From Streptomyces sp. ISL-94 (GTDB lineage: Bacteria > Actinomycetota > Actinomycetes > Streptomycetales > Streptomycetaceae), in assembly GCF_018614075.1 (NCBI RefSeq), contig NZ_JAGGOZ010000066.1, positions 1-49,771 on the forward strand: a stretch of 49,771 nucleotides of DNA, given 5' to 3'. The notes under the pieces were generated by a model, which saw nothing but the letters and a program-made list of their open reading frames with translations, did not search any database and was not told the DNA's origin. Positions 1 through 8,231 of the stretch are shown here, in pieces. Made by a program: the position numbers and the translations under genes. Each line of letters starts with the position of its first letter. The first letter of the stretch is position 1.

Positions 1-225
1 ACAACAACAACTCCCAACCCCTACGTCCGTGACGGCCTCGCCGCGACGATGCACGCGTCCTGGATCTCCTTCATCCGCACCGGCGACCCCCACCACGCCC
101 CCATGCCGCGCTGGGACCGCTACGACCGGGACTCCCGTACGACGATGGCCCTGGACTCGGTGACCACGGCCGTCGGCGACCTTGCAGGGTACTGGCGCCG
201 CCTGCACCACCCCGCGACGCCGTAG
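1..225 (+). CDS. Carboxylesterase type B, C-terminal fragment
   Basis: The first reading frame is open from base 1 to a TAG at 223-225, giving 74 residues; the start lies outside the window. The fragment shows the usual end of type-B carboxylesterases (alpha/beta-hydrolase fold): a helix with HASWISFIRTGDP, then a tryptophan-bearing PRWDRYD stretch and a short region leading to the last helix GYWRRLHHP. The catalytic Ser and Glu are not in the window, and the His cannot be placed, so activity cannot be judged. It points toward the PaaX gene on the opposite strand, and only 46 bp separate the two stop codons. It does not belong to the catabolic cluster by strand. The family call is fairly safe; the substrate is unknown. 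Confidence 0.7.
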   Translation, partial: TTTTPNPYVRDGLAATMHASWISFIRTGDPHHAPMPRWDRYDRDSRTTMALDSVTTAVGDLAGYWRRLHHPATP

Positions 226-271
226 CCGCACCGGTCGCCCCGCACGATGCGGTCGCCCCGGACGACACGGT

Positions 272-1111
272 CTAGGACTCGGGCGTCGCCTCGTCCAGGC
301 CGGTGACCTGCCGTACGTGCAGCAGGCTCGGCTCGGCGAGCACGTCGTGCAGCTGCTGGAAGATCCGGCGCGCGGCGACCGCGTTCCAGTCCGCGGGGAG
401 CAGCTCGCTGGGCAGACCGGGGTCCAGGTAGGGCAGCCGGCGCCATTGGGTGAGCATCGGGACGTAGTGGCGGAAGGCCTCGCCGCCGTCGATCTCGCGC
501 TGCTGCGCGAGACCTTCGGCGACGGACCCGTACGCATGGGTGAAGGTGGCGTACTGCTCCTGGATCGCCGGGAAGTCCCACCACGAGCTGACCGTTCCGG
601 GCAGGTCGCTGAAGGCGGCGTAGTCAGCGGCGAACAGATGCACGTAGTCGCTGAGTCCGCGCCGTATGAGCATGTCGCGGGCGTCGTCGAGCAGCCGGCC
701 GGGGGCCAGCCACACGCCCGGAGCGATGTTCCCGAAGCCGAGCCAGGTCAGCCGGGTGCGCAGCTGGTAGCGGTAGGACCGCTCGGACTCCGGCACGGAG
801 AAGACGGCCATCGCCCAGCCGTCGCTCAGCCGCGCCGGTTCCAGGCTGCCGAAGATGCGCCGGTCGCCCTCGTCGAAGACGGGCCGCACGGCCGGGCTCA
901 GCCGGTAGCCCGTGGCACCGCGGCGCTCCGCCTCGAGGACGGCCTTCTTCTTCAGGCGGGAGATCGCCGAGCGCGCCGCCGGGCCGTCGACGTCCAGTTC
1001 GGACATCAGGGTGATCAGGTCGGCGACCGAGATCCAGCCGCCGAGGCGGCGCAGGAACGCCCCGTAGACCGTGTTGATCAACGAGCTGGGCCTGAGGGGA
1101 CTGTCCGCCAT
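272..1111 (-). CDS. PaaX-family transcriptional regulator
   Basis: A 279-residue repressor of the PaaX family, whose members bind aryl-CoA thioesters such as phenylacetyl-CoA. Residues 1-75 form a winged helix with the family pattern (SSLINTVYGAFLRRLGGW, later ARSAISRLKKKAVL). The middle part carries GWAMAVFSVPESER and LTWLGFGNIAPGVWLAP, the Cas2-like PaaX central domain. The C-terminal third (WRRLPYLDPGLPSELLPADW) is the PaaX C-domain. The ATG at 1111 has GGAAGG about 7 bp upstream. It is the last gene of the minus-strand cluster, 111 bp after the maleate isomerase, so it could be read through or have its own promoter. Because the cluster makes aryl-CoA intermediates, I infer that it controls the promoters near 7620-7660 and 9939-9980. 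Family call is strong; ligand and targets are inferred. Confidence 0.9.
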   Translation of the reverse strand: MADSPLRPSSLINTVYGAFLRRLGGWISVADLITLMSELDVDGPAARSAISRLKKKAVLEAERRGATGYRLSPAVRPVFDEGDRRIFGSLEPARLSDGWAMAVFSVPESERSYRYQLRTRLTWLGFGNIAPGVWLAPGRLLDDARDMLIRRGLSDYVHLFAADYAAFSDLPGTVSSWWDFPAIQEQYATFTHAYGSVAEGLAQQREIDGGEAFRHYVPMLTQWRRLPYLDPGLPSELLPADWNAVAARRIFQQLHDVLAEPSLLHVRQVTGLDEATPES

Positions 1112-1222
1112 GATCGCCTTCCGTCGTGTGCGGTCGCGATCCTACCGAGCCGTGCGGGCGGGGCACGGTCCAGGTCCGGGGTGCGGGGCCCCGGGGGCGC
1201 GACGACGGGTGGCGCCGTGCCG

Positions 1223-1993
1223 TCACTGCGCATAGGCGCCCGACAGGAGGTGGCCCGCTCCGGGGGCCACGGCCGGCAGGTCCAGGGCGCGCAGCATCTG
1301 GTGGGCCGTGCACACCGCGGCCGAGACGACGGGCTTGCCGAGGAGCTGTTCGGCCTCCTCGATGGCGCCCAGCGAGGGCATCTGGACACAGGCGGAGAGC
1401 ACGACGGCGTCGGCGTCGGCGTGGTCCAGCGCCCGGGCGAGCCCCGGGAGCCGGGCCGGGTCGTGGGCGGCGACGTCGAGGTTGTCGGGGATCTCCAGGG
1501 CCTCGTAGTCGAGGACCTCGATGCCCTCATTGGTGAGGTAGTCGACGACCGTCTTCGTCAGCGGCCGCATGTAGGGGGCGATCAGGGCGATCTTCTTCGC
1601 TCCGATGGTGTGCAGGCCGTGGACGAGGGCTCCGGCGCTGGTGACGACGGGGGCGGCGGCGCCGTTCTCGACGGTACGGGTGTGCAGGCGCTCCTCGGAC
1701 GTGCGGTGGTAGCCGAAGCCCATGCTCATGATGGCGACGAGGCAGGCGTAGCCGAGTACGTCCACGCGGGCGTCGGAGAGCTCGACGGCGCACCGGTCGG
1801 AGTCGGCGTCCATGGCCTTGAGCTGCTCCGGGGTCACATGGGTCATGCGCATCCGGCTGGAGTGGAAGGTGAAGCGCTCCGGGGCGACGGATTCCCGGGC
1901 GCGCAGGATCGCCGGCACCTCGGTCTCCATCGTGACGTTGGAGCTCGGCACGATCTGGCCGATGCGGTAGGTACGGGGGGTACGGGCGGACAT
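1223..1993 (-). CDS. Maleate cis-trans isomerase
   Basis: A 256-residue member of the Asp/Glu racemase-like family, closest in pattern to maleate isomerases, which convert maleate to fumarate using two cysteines. The N-terminus has the hallmark VPSSNVTMETE. Cys84 (in GYACLVAIMSMG) and Cys202 (in LSACVQMPS) lie 118 residues apart; from memory this equals the spacing of Cys76 and Cys194 in the Nocardia farcinica enzyme. The ATG at 1993 is chosen over a longer frame because a GGAGCG ribosome site precedes it and the longer N-terminus is low-complexity sequence inside the upstream gene. It starts 10 bp after the hydrolase stop, so the two are probably co-transcribed. In this cluster it would turn maleate, released from maleylpyruvate, into fumarate. 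Arylmalonate decarboxylase is the other family option but is less likely. Confidence 0.88.
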   Translation of the reverse strand: MSARTPRTYRIGQIVPSSNVTMETEVPAILRARESVAPERFTFHSSRMRMTHVTPEQLKAMDADSDRCAVELSDARVDVLGYACLVAIMSMGFGYHRTSEERLHTRTVENGAAAPVVTSAGALVHGLHTIGAKKIALIAPYMRPLTKTVVDYLTNEGIEVLDYEALEIPDNLDVAAHDPARLPGLARALDHADADAVVLSACVQMPSLGAIEEAEQLLGKPVVSAAVCTAHQMLRALDLPAVAPGAGHLLSGAYAQ

Positions 1994-2003
1994 GTTTCGC
2001 TCC

Positions 2004-2918
2004 TCAGCGGGCGCAGCGGGCGTCGACGACGGGGTTGGTGAGGGTGCCGATGCCTTCGACGGTGGCCTCGACGGTGTCACCGGGGTGCAGGAACTCGGGC
2101 GGGACCATGCCGGCCCCGACGCCCGCGGGCGACCCGGTGGCGATGACGTCACCGGGTTCGAGGGTGACGCCGGAGGAGATGTCGGCGATGAGGCGGGCGA
2201 TGGGGAAGAGCATGTGCCGGGTGTTGGACTTCTGCTTGGTGACCCCGTTGACGCGCAGGGAGAGGTCGAGGGCCATGGGGTCGGGGATCTCGTCGGCCGT
2301 GACGACTGCGGGGCCGAAGGGGGCGTAGGAGTCCTGGCCCTTGGAGAAGAACCACTGGCCCGAGCGGCGCTGGTCGCGGGCGCTGATGTCGTTGACGATG
2401 CTGTAGCCGAAGATGTGGTCGTACGCGTCCTCCTCGCTCACCCGGAAGGCGGTGCGGCCGATGACGACGGCGAGTTCGCACTCCCAGTCCAGCTGGGTGG
2501 TGAGGTCGGCGTTGTGCAGGATCGGCTGTCCCGGGCCGGTGACGGCCGTGGCGGGCTTGCTGAAGAGCACGGGGCGCGGGGGCCGCTCCTTGTCGGTGTC
2601 CAGGCTGCGGCTGGACTCCTCCACGTGCTCGACGTAGTTCAGTCCGACTCCGATGATCTTCCCGGGGCGCAGCGGGGCCGCGAACGCCACCTCCTCGATC
2701 CGGTGCACGGCCTCGGCCGGCCACGCCGCGGGGCCGCCGGCCAGCAGGCGTCGCGCGGTGTCCCGGGCGGGGGCGCCCGCCCGGATGAACGACAGGAGGT
2801 CCAGGGGCAGCGGTTCGCCGGCCAGGCCGGCCAGGGTGGCGAGGTCGACGACGAGGTCGTCGGCGTGTGCCCCGAGGCGGAGGGGCGGACCGTCGTGGGT
2901 GTAGCTGACCAGCCGCAT
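2004..2918 (-). CDS. Fumarylacetoacetate hydrolase-family enzyme, probable maleylpyruvate (acylpyruvate) hydrolase
   Basis: A 304-residue FAH-fold hydrolase that cleaves C-C bonds in acylpyruvates. Visible landmarks are GKIIGVGLNYVEHVEE (residues 87-101), the metal site with Glu146 and Glu148 in LDWECELAVVIG and Asp177 in YSIVNDISARD, and TGSPAGVG near residue 261. AAGGAG stands upstream of the ATG at 2918. It lies between the gentisate dioxygenase (60 bp) and the maleate isomerase (10 bp). With no maleylpyruvate isomerase in the cluster and a maleate isomerase next door, I infer direct hydrolysis of maleylpyruvate to maleate plus pyruvate. The fold alone cannot separate this from fumarylpyruvate or homoprotocatechuate-pathway hydrolases. 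Confidence 0.87.
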   Translation of the reverse strand: MRLVSYTHDGPPLRLGAHADDLVVDLATLAGLAGEPLPLDLLSFIRAGAPARDTARRLLAGGPAAWPAEAVHRIEEVAFAAPLRPGKIIGVGLNYVEHVEESSRSLDTDKERPPRPVLFSKPATAVTGPGQPILHNADLTTQLDWECELAVVIGRTAFRVSEEDAYDHIFGYSIVNDISARDQRRSGQWFFSKGQDSYAPFGPAVVTADEIPDPMALDLSLRVNGVTKQKSNTRHMLFPIARLIADISSGVTLEPGDVIATGSPAGVGAGMVPPEFLHPGDTVEATVEGIGTLTNPVVDARCAR

Positions 2919-2978
2919 GGGTGGGTGCTCCTTGCAGGTGAAGGGTGAAGGGGTGAGAGGTGAGGGGTGAGGGGTGCT

Positions 2979-4091
2979 TCAGGCGGTGGGCTGGTGCCCG
3001 CCGTTGTCGGTGTACGCCTCTTCGCGGTGGAAGCCGAGCGAGCGCATGACGGGGAAGTCGTTGAAGGAGAAGAGGCAGGCGTCCTCGGACCGGTCGAGGT
3101 TCTCGTGCTCGTGCCAGGCCCAGGAGGGCACGCAGAACATGTCGCCCTGCTGCCACTCGAAGCGCTGTCCGGCGATCACCGAGACGCCGCGCCCCTTGGC
3201 CGCGGTGTAGATGACCGAGCCGGTGTGCCGGTGGGCCGAGGTGGCCTGGCCGGGCCGCAGGAGCTGCATGTGGGCGCCCATGGTGGGCATGACCGAGCCG
3301 CCGGTGAGCGGGTTGGTGTACTCCGCGATCACGCCGTCGTACGGGGAGCCCTCGGTGGCCTCGGCCAGGTTCAGCAGGGCCTCGTAGGTGGGCTCCCAGG
3401 GGAAGGCGAGCAGCGGCGAGTAGGGCCGGGTCCACTTCTCCACGCCGTACGGAAGGAGGTTCGCGCCGTACGTCAGGACCGAGGAGTTGATGACCTTTCC
3501 GGGGGTCTGGTACAGCTCGGGGTGGACCTCGTAGAACCCGGCGTCCAGGGCGTTGACCAGCGGGATGTCGAGTCCGTCCTGCCAGATGACGGGGGCGTCG
3601 TCGGCTTCGTTGCCGTGCTCGTGCCAGGTGCCGTTCGGGGTGATGGCGAAGTCTCCGGGGCCGACCTTCAGCTTCTGGCCGTCGACGATCGTCCAGGCGC
3701 CCGTGCCCTCGTGGACGAAGCGCAGGGCGGCGGCCTGGTGGCGGTGGGCGGTCATGGCCTCGCCGGGGCCCATGATCTGCAGGCCGGTGTAGAGGAGTCC
3801 GACGGCGGCGCTGACGTCCTTGCGGCCCGGGTTGACGAGCATGACCACGCGGCGGCCGGCGTCGTCGGCCTTGACCAGGTCCAGGGCCTTGCGGACCAGG
3901 GGCCGCAGTTCGCTGTAGCGCCAGAGCACGGGGACGGACTTGGGCTGCGGGTACCAGGGCTCGATGTCGTTGGCCACGGTCCACAGCGCGCCTGCTTCGA
4001 GCTGGGCGAGTTCGCCGTAGAAAGCGGTGAGTTCGGGCGATTCGGATACGCGCGCGCGGCCCAGCCGGCTGTCGTCGTACTCGGTGGTCAT
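2979..4091 (-). CDS. Gentisate 1,2-dioxygenase
   Basis: A 370-residue bicupin ring-cleaving dioxygenase; the family uses Fe(II) to open gentisate to maleylpyruvate. The first cupin has TAHRHQAAALRFVHEG (His116, His118) and GDFAITPNGTWHEHGNE (His157, His159), the iron-binding pattern. The second cupin repeats it in degenerate form (TSAHRHTGSVIYTA, then VPSWAWHEHEN). Length is normal for the family. The ATG at 4091 overlaps the nitrilase stop by four bases (ATGA), which indicates translational coupling. This is the central enzyme of the cluster: the CoA-dependent genes upstream would deliver gentisate, and the hydrolase and isomerase downstream process the product. 1-Hydroxy-2-naphthoate dioxygenase is a close relative, but the neighbours favour gentisate. 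Confidence 0.92.
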   Translation of the reverse strand: MTTEYDDSRLGRARVSESPELTAFYGELAQLEAGALWTVANDIEPWYPQPKSVPVLWRYSELRPLVRKALDLVKADDAGRRVVMLVNPGRKDVSAAVGLLYTGLQIMGPGEAMTAHRHQAAALRFVHEGTGAWTIVDGQKLKVGPGDFAITPNGTWHEHGNEADDAPVIWQDGLDIPLVNALDAGFYEVHPELYQTPGKVINSSVLTYGANLLPYGVEKWTRPYSPLLAFPWEPTYEALLNLAEATEGSPYDGVIAEYTNPLTGGSVMPTMGAHMQLLRPGQATSAHRHTGSVIYTAAKGRGVSVIAGQRFEWQQGDMFCVPSWAWHEHENLDRSEDACLFSFNDFPVMRSLGFHREEAYTDNGGHQPTA

Positions 4092-5158
4092 GCGTCCTCC
4101 TTGGTGATGCCTGTGATGTCTGCGATGCCGGTGGTGTGGGTGATGTCGGTGGTGTGGGTGATGTCGGTGGAGAGGGGTGCCGCGCTGTGCGCCGGGTCCG
4201 TCGCGAAGGTCACCGGGGTGCGGGGGCGGTTGTCGACGTGGAGCTGGAAGACGTCGAAGCGGTTGTAGTGGCCGACGATGTCGTGCATCTGCTTGGGCTG
4301 GATGCACCGGGCCAGGTCGATCTCGGCGTAGACGATGCCCTCTTCGTCCACGAGGGGTTCGGTGACGGGGCGGCCGTCGGGGCCGAAGATCCCGGACAGG
4401 GCGCTGCGGGGACGGGTGAACTGTTTGCGCAGCTCCTCGTCGTCGCCCGCGATGGCGTCCACGATCTCCGGGGAGACGGTCGAGCAGGCGACGACGGAGA
4501 AGACCTTGCCCTCGAAGCTGTGGGCGGCGGTGCGGACGGCGATGGCGTCCGCCATGTCGTAGTCGGCCGGTGCCACGGGCAGGGCGATGTAGCAGGAGGC
4601 GTGGACCAGTTCGCCCTGGGCGAGGAGGGCGAAGCGGGCCAGGGTGTTGGTGTTCTCGCCGCAGGCGAGGGCGCCGAGCGGGCCGACGGGGGTGTGGTGG
4701 ACCTTGAGCGAACTGCCGTCTCCCCCGGTCCAGGTGAGCTTCTCGGCCCAGGTGGGCACCAGTTTGCGGTGCACTCCGATGAGTTCGCCGTCGGGGCCGA
4801 TGGTGAGCAGGGTGTTGTAGAGGACGCCGAGGCTGTGGGAACCGCGCTCGTTGACGCCGATGACGAGGACCACGCCGTACTGGCGGGCGGTGGCGCGCAG
4901 TTGGTCCACGTACGGGCCGGGGACGTCGACGGCCGAGCGGTAGAGGCGCTCGAACCAGGGCGAGCCCTGCACCGGGTTCATCGTCCAGTTCCAGTACGGA
5001 TACCCGGGGACGAACACCTCGGGGAACACGACGAGTCCGGCGCCGCCTGCGGCCGCCTGTGCGATGAGCCCGACCGCCTTGTCGACGGTCGCCGCCGCGT
5101 CGAGGTACACGGGGGCCGCCTGCACGGCCGCGGCGGTGAAGCGTGGCAGATTGTCCAT
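4088..5158 (-). CDS. Carbon-nitrogen hydrolase of the nitrilase class
   Basis: A 356-residue nitrilase-superfamily protein. The catalytic set is visible: Glu47 in VVFPEVFVPGYPYW, Lys132 in HRKLVPTWAEKLTW (with a further Glu139), and Cys166 in ALACGENTNTLARFAL. The CGEN context resembles true nitrilases rather than amidases. It sits inside the catabolic operon, 12 bp after the hydroxylase and overlapping the dioxygenase start by four bases, so it is almost certainly co-expressed with gentisate cleavage. No step of the salicylate route needs a nitrilase; it may feed the pathway from an aromatic nitrile such as 2-hydroxybenzonitrile, which is my inference. The last 25 residues are an odd Thr/Ile/Asp-rich tail with the hexapeptide DITHTT repeated. 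Confidence 0.88.
   Translation of the reverse strand: MDNLPRFTAAAVQAAPVYLDAAATVDKAVGLIAQAAAGGAGLVVFPEVFVPGYPYWNWTMNPVQGSPWFERLYRSAVDVPGPYVDQLRATARQYGVVLVIGVNERGSHSLGVLYNTLLTIGPDGELIGVHRKLVPTWAEKLTWTGGDGSSLKVHHTPVGPLGALACGENTNTLARFALLAQGELVHASCYIALPVAPADYDMADAIAVRTAAHSFEGKVFSVVACSTVSPEIVDAIAGDDEELRKQFTRPRSALSGIFGPDGRPVTEPLVDEEGIVYAEIDLARCIQPKQMHDIVGHYNRFDVFQLHVDNRPRTPVTFATDPAHSAAPLSTDITHTTDITHTTGIADITGITKEDA
4130..4170. repeat. 18-bp tandem repeat in the nitrilase 3' end
   Basis: The unit at 4130-4147 is repeated exactly at 4148-4165, followed by five more matching bases. On the coding strand it encodes DITHTT twice and lies beyond the catalytic domain, so copy-number change would only alter the C-terminal tail. 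Confidence 0.8.
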
Positions 5159-5170
5159 CGGTTCTCCAGG

Positions 5171-7588
5171 TCAGCGGGCGGCCGCGGCGGCGGCAGCGGG
5201 GACGTGCGGAACCCAGCGCTGGTGCACGGGCGCGGAAGCCTCGCGGAGCAGCTGGAGGCGGGGCGGGACGCGGTCGGTGCGCGCAGCCGGCGGGCGGCCG
5301 CTGCCGGCCCGCCAGGAGGCGGGCCACGGTGCCGCCGGGCCCCGGTAGCCCTGGGCGGCCGCGGCGTGCAGCGTCCACAGGGGGTCGTGGAGCTGGGCGC
5401 GGCCGACGGCGCACAGGTCGGCCCGGCCGGCCAGGATGACGGAGTTCACGTCGTCGTACGTGGAGATCGCGCCGACGGCGATGGTGGGCACCCCGGTGGC
5501 GTTGCGGATCAGGTCGGCGTACGGCGTCTGGTAGCTGCGGCCGTACCGGGGCCGCTCATGGGCGACGACCTCGCCCGTGGACACGTCGACCGCGTCGGCG
5601 CCGGCCTCGCCCAGAGCGCGGGCGATCTCGACCGCGTCGGCCTCGCTGGTGCCACCGGCGGCCCAGTCCGCGGCGGAGATGCGGACCACGAGCGCCTTGC
5701 CCTCGGGCCAGACGGCTCGCACCGCGCGCAGCACCTCCAAGGGGAAGCGCAGCCGGCCGGTGAGGCTGCCGCCGTACTCGTCGGTCCGCTCGTTGGTCAG
5801 CGGCGAGAGGAAGCCGGACATCAAGTGGCCGTGGCCGTACTGCAGTTCCAGGGCGTCGAAACCGGCACGGTGGGCGCGTTCGGCGGCGGTGGTGAAGTCG
5901 CGTGCGATGTCGTCCATGTCCTGGCGTGTCGCTTCCCGGGGGATCCCGGCGTGCTCGTCCCAGGCCAGCGGGGAGGCGGCGACGAGCGGCCACCCGTCGG
6001 CCCCGAGCGGGACGGCCCGGCCGTCCGCTCTGGGCACGCCGGTCGCGGCGCGGCGGCCGGCGTGGGTGAGCTGGATGCCCAGGCAGGTGTCCGACTGGCC
6101 GTGCACGAAGTCGGTGATGCGCCGCCAGGCGGCCTCCTGCCCGTCCGTGTACAGGCCGGGGCAGCCGCGGGTGGCCCGGCCGTCGGCGCTGACCGCGGTC
6201 ATCCCGGCGAGGACGAGTCCGCTGCCGCCCAGGGCCTGGGTGCTCAGGTGGACGAGTTCGAAGTCGCCCGGTACCCCGTCCCGCGCGGTGTACAGCGCGG
6301 TGGGCGGTACGACGACACGGTTGCGCAGGCGCAGGCCGCCGAGCCGGAACGGGCGGAACATCGGCGGGACGGTGGTGGCGGTGGGGGCCCCGGCGGCGGT
6401 GGCGCCGGGCCGGGTGGCCGTCAGGGCGCTCTCGTCGGCGTGCCAGGAGTCGACCGCTCTGGTGAACTCCTCGTCGCGCACCCGCAGGTTGTCGTAGGTG
6501 ACGCGACGACTGCGGGTGAGGAGGTTGAAGGCGAACTGCGGGGGCTCCTGGGCCGTGTAGCGGCCGACGTTCTCGAACCATTCGAGGCTGGCCTGGGCGG
6601 CGCGCTGGGTGGATTCGACCACCGGCCGGCGTTCGGCCTCGTAGGCGGCGAGCGCCGAGCCGACGTCGGGGTGTTCGTGCAGGCAGGCGGCCAGGGCCAG
6701 GGAGTCCTCCATGGCGAGCTTGGTGCCGGAGCCGATGGAGAAGTGGGCGGTGTGGGCGGCGTCGCCGAGCAGGACGACGTTGCCGTGGCGCCAGGAGGCG
6801 TTGCGGACGGTCGTGAAACGTATCCACTTCGAGGCGTTGGGGATCAGCCGGTGGCCGTCGAGGTGGTCGGCGAGGATCTCCTCGCACCGCCGCACGCTCG
6901 CCTCGTCGCTCTCGCCCCGGGCGAACTCCCGGTCGGCGAGCGCCTCGAAGCCCGCCCGCCGCCAGTCGTCCTCCGCGATCTCCACGATGAAGGTGCTGCG
7001 CTGGTCGTCGTACGGGTAGGCGTGGACCTGGATGCTGCCGAAGTCCCGCTTCTCGACGATGAAGGTGAACGCCTCGAAGACGCGGTCGGTGGACAGCCAC
7101 ATGTAGCGGCAGTGGCGCTCGTCCAGGTCCGGGCGGAAGCTGTCGGCGTAGGTGTCGCGGGCCGTGGAGCGGATCCCGTCCGCGGCGACCACCAGGTCGT
7201 AGCCGGCCGAGAGCTCCTCCACGGGCGGGGCCTCGGTGCCGTAGTGCGCGCGCACCCCGAGCTCGGCGCAGCGGTTCTGCAGGATCTCCCGCAGCCGGTT
7301 GCGGTCCAGGGCGGCGAAGCCGTGGCCACCGGAGACATGGACCTCGCCGCCGTAGCGGACATCGATGTCGCTCCACCGGGCGAACTCCGCGGACATGGCC
7401 GCGAACACGGCGGGGTCGGCCTGGGCGATGCCGTCCAGCGTCTCGTCGGAGAAGACGACGCCGAAGCCGAAGGCGTCGTCGCGGGCGTTGCGCTCCCAGA
7501 GCGTGATCTCCCAGTCCGGTGAGAGCTGCTGGGCCAGGGCGGCGAAGTACAACCCGCCGGGCCCTCCTCCGATGACTGCTACACGCAC
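5171..7588 (-). CDS. Bifunctional salicylyl-CoA 5-hydroxylase / Old Yellow Enzyme-type oxidoreductase
   Basis: An 805-residue fusion. Residues 1-390 are a class A flavin monooxygenase: the FAD fold VAVIGGGPGGLYFA at the very start and NVVLLGDAAHTAHFSIGSG near residue 280. From about residue 400 (FRPFRLGGLRLRNRVVVPPT) an NADH:flavin oxidoreductase barrel follows, with QLTHAGRR, QYGHGHLMSGFLSPLTNERTD and VGRAQLHDP. The same architecture is known for anthraniloyl-CoA monooxygenase/reductase and for proteins annotated as salicylyl-CoA 5-hydroxylase/oxidoreductase. With gentisate dioxygenase downstream, hydroxylation of salicylyl-CoA to gentisyl-CoA is the best reading; what the barrel reduces is unclear. 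The GTG at 7588 is chosen because AAGGAGG stands just upstream and the FAD motif begins at once. Its own promoter lies directly upstream. About 60 residues after the barrel look low-complexity. Confidence 0.88.
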   Translation of the reverse strand: MRVAVIGGGPGGLYFAALAQQLSPDWEITLWERNARDDAFGFGVVFSDETLDGIAQADPAVFAAMSAEFARWSDIDVRYGGEVHVSGGHGFAALDRNRLREILQNRCAELGVRAHYGTEAPPVEELSAGYDLVVAADGIRSTARDTYADSFRPDLDERHCRYMWLSTDRVFEAFTFIVEKRDFGSIQVHAYPYDDQRSTFIVEIAEDDWRRAGFEALADREFARGESDEASVRRCEEILADHLDGHRLIPNASKWIRFTTVRNASWRHGNVVLLGDAAHTAHFSIGSGTKLAMEDSLALAACLHEHPDVGSALAAYEAERRPVVESTQRAAQASLEWFENVGRYTAQEPPQFAFNLLTRSRRVTYDNLRVRDEEFTRAVDSWHADESALTATRPGATAAGAPTATTVPPMFRPFRLGGLRLRNRVVVPPTALYTARDGVPGDFELVHLSTQALGGSGLVLAGMTAVSADGRATRGCPGLYTDGQEAAWRRITDFVHGQSDTCLGIQLTHAGRRAATGVPRADGRAVPLGADGWPLVAASPLAWDEHAGIPREATRQDMDDIARDFTTAAERAHRAGFDALELQYGHGHLMSGFLSPLTNERTDEYGGSLTGRLRFPLEVLRAVRAVWPEGKALVVRISAADWAAGGTSEADAVEIARALGEAGADAVDVSTGEVVAHERPRYGRSYQTPYADLIRNATGVPTIAVGAISTYDDVNSVILAGRADLCAVGRAQLHDPLWTLHAAAAQGYRGPAAPWPASWRAGSGRPPAARTDRVPPRLQLLREASAPVHQRWVPHVPAAAAAAAR

Positions 7589-7618
7589 GGTGTTCCTCCT
7601 TGTGGTTCCGGACAGCAG

Positions 7619-7659
7619 ATTATGCTGCACATTTGGCGATCGTCAAGAATGCAGCATAT
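7619..7659 (-). promoter_or_regulatory. Promoter and candidate operator for the hydroxylase-nitrilase-gentisate operon
   Basis: On the minus strand TTGACG (7641-7646) and CATAAT (7619-7624) are spaced by 16 bp, a near-consensus vegetative promoter. A perfect 9-bp inverted repeat flanks it: TATGCTGCA at 7621-7629 and TGCAGCATA at 7650-7658, one arm on the -10 box and one just upstream of -35. Each arm also lies in a small palindrome, CAGCA-N5-TGCTG at 7613-7627 and CAGCA-N4-TGCTG at 7652-7665. This is what a repressor operator would look like. The bound protein is inferred to be the PaaX-type regulator. Confidence 0.7.
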
Positions 7660-7685
7660 TTGCTGGGATGGGGCATCGCCTCGGG

Positions 7686-8183
7686 TCACGCGAACAGCTC
7701 GGGGGCCTGCGGACCGGCCTTGGTGAGGACCTCCCGCACGTCATCGGGCCAGGGCGTGGATCCCGTGGCACGCGCCGCCGAGTGGGCGATGACCATGCGC
7801 CCGGTGGCGGCCGGCTCCTCCCCCTCGCCGCGGACGGTGAAGGCGTAGTGCAGGGAGCTGGTTCCGACCTTGACGACCGCCAGTTCGGTGCGGACGGTCT
7901 CGCCGAACCACAGCCGGGCCCGGTAGTCGGCTTCGAAGCGGACGCGGGGGGTGCTGCCGAAGAGGTGGGCCAGACCCAGTCGCCGCAGCAGGACGGCCTC
8001 GGCCGCCTCGACCCAGCGCACCACGGTGGAGTGGTGGTAGTGGCCGGCCGCGTCCGTGTCGGGCCATTCGACGCGCCGCTCGATGACGACGCCGGGCAGG
8101 TTCTGCGCCAGGGCTTCGGGGCATCCGGCGGCGCAGCTGTCGGTCGGTGCGGAAGGCGCCTGCCGCGGGCGGGAGATGTCCAT
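7686..8183 (-). CDS. 4-Hydroxybenzoyl-CoA thioesterase-like hotdog protein (probable gentisyl-CoA thioesterase)
   Basis: A 165-residue single hotdog-fold thioesterase. The motif WPDTDAAGHYHHSTVVRWVEAAE (residues 40-62 region) matches the DxDxxGHxxxxxxxxWxExA signature of the 4HBT family, whose Asp in this loop is catalytic. The rest (RVRFEADYRARLWFGETV, then TSSLHYAFTV) is the hotdog helix-strand pattern. It lies between the aryl-CoA ligase (48 bp) and the promoter of the hydroxylase gene. In this pathway one thioester must be hydrolysed before ring cleavage, so I infer release of gentisate from gentisyl-CoA. The N-terminal 30 residues have no family match and include Cys17 and Cys21. Specificity cannot be read from sequence. 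Confidence 0.83.
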   Translation of the reverse strand: MDISRPRQAPSAPTDSCAAGCPEALAQNLPGVVIERRVEWPDTDAAGHYHHSTVVRWVEAAEAVLLRRLGLAHLFGSTPRVRFEADYRARLWFGETVRTELAVVKVGTSSLHYAFTVRGEGEEPAATGRMVIAHSAARATGSTPWPDDVREVLTKAGPQAPELFA

Positions 8184-8231
8184 GATGGTGTCTTTCGTTC
8201 GGCCGGCGAGGGGTGAGGGTGAGGGTGAGGG

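Noticed and set aside
1112..1222. Separate PaaX promoter with an operator half-site
   Set aside because: A TAGGAT and an ATCGCGA sequence occur on the minus strand, but no matching -35 box or second arm could be found.
182..2041. Open frame of 619 codons on the plus strand
   Set aside because: Antisense to the PaaX and maleate isomerase genes, with no ribosome site and no known domain.
4136..7522. Open frame of more than 1100 codons on the plus strand
   Set aside because: It is antisense to the hydroxylase and nitrilase genes, which show clear family motifs. Long antisense frames are normal at this GC content. The peptide is Gly/Val/Asp-rich without any recognisable domain.
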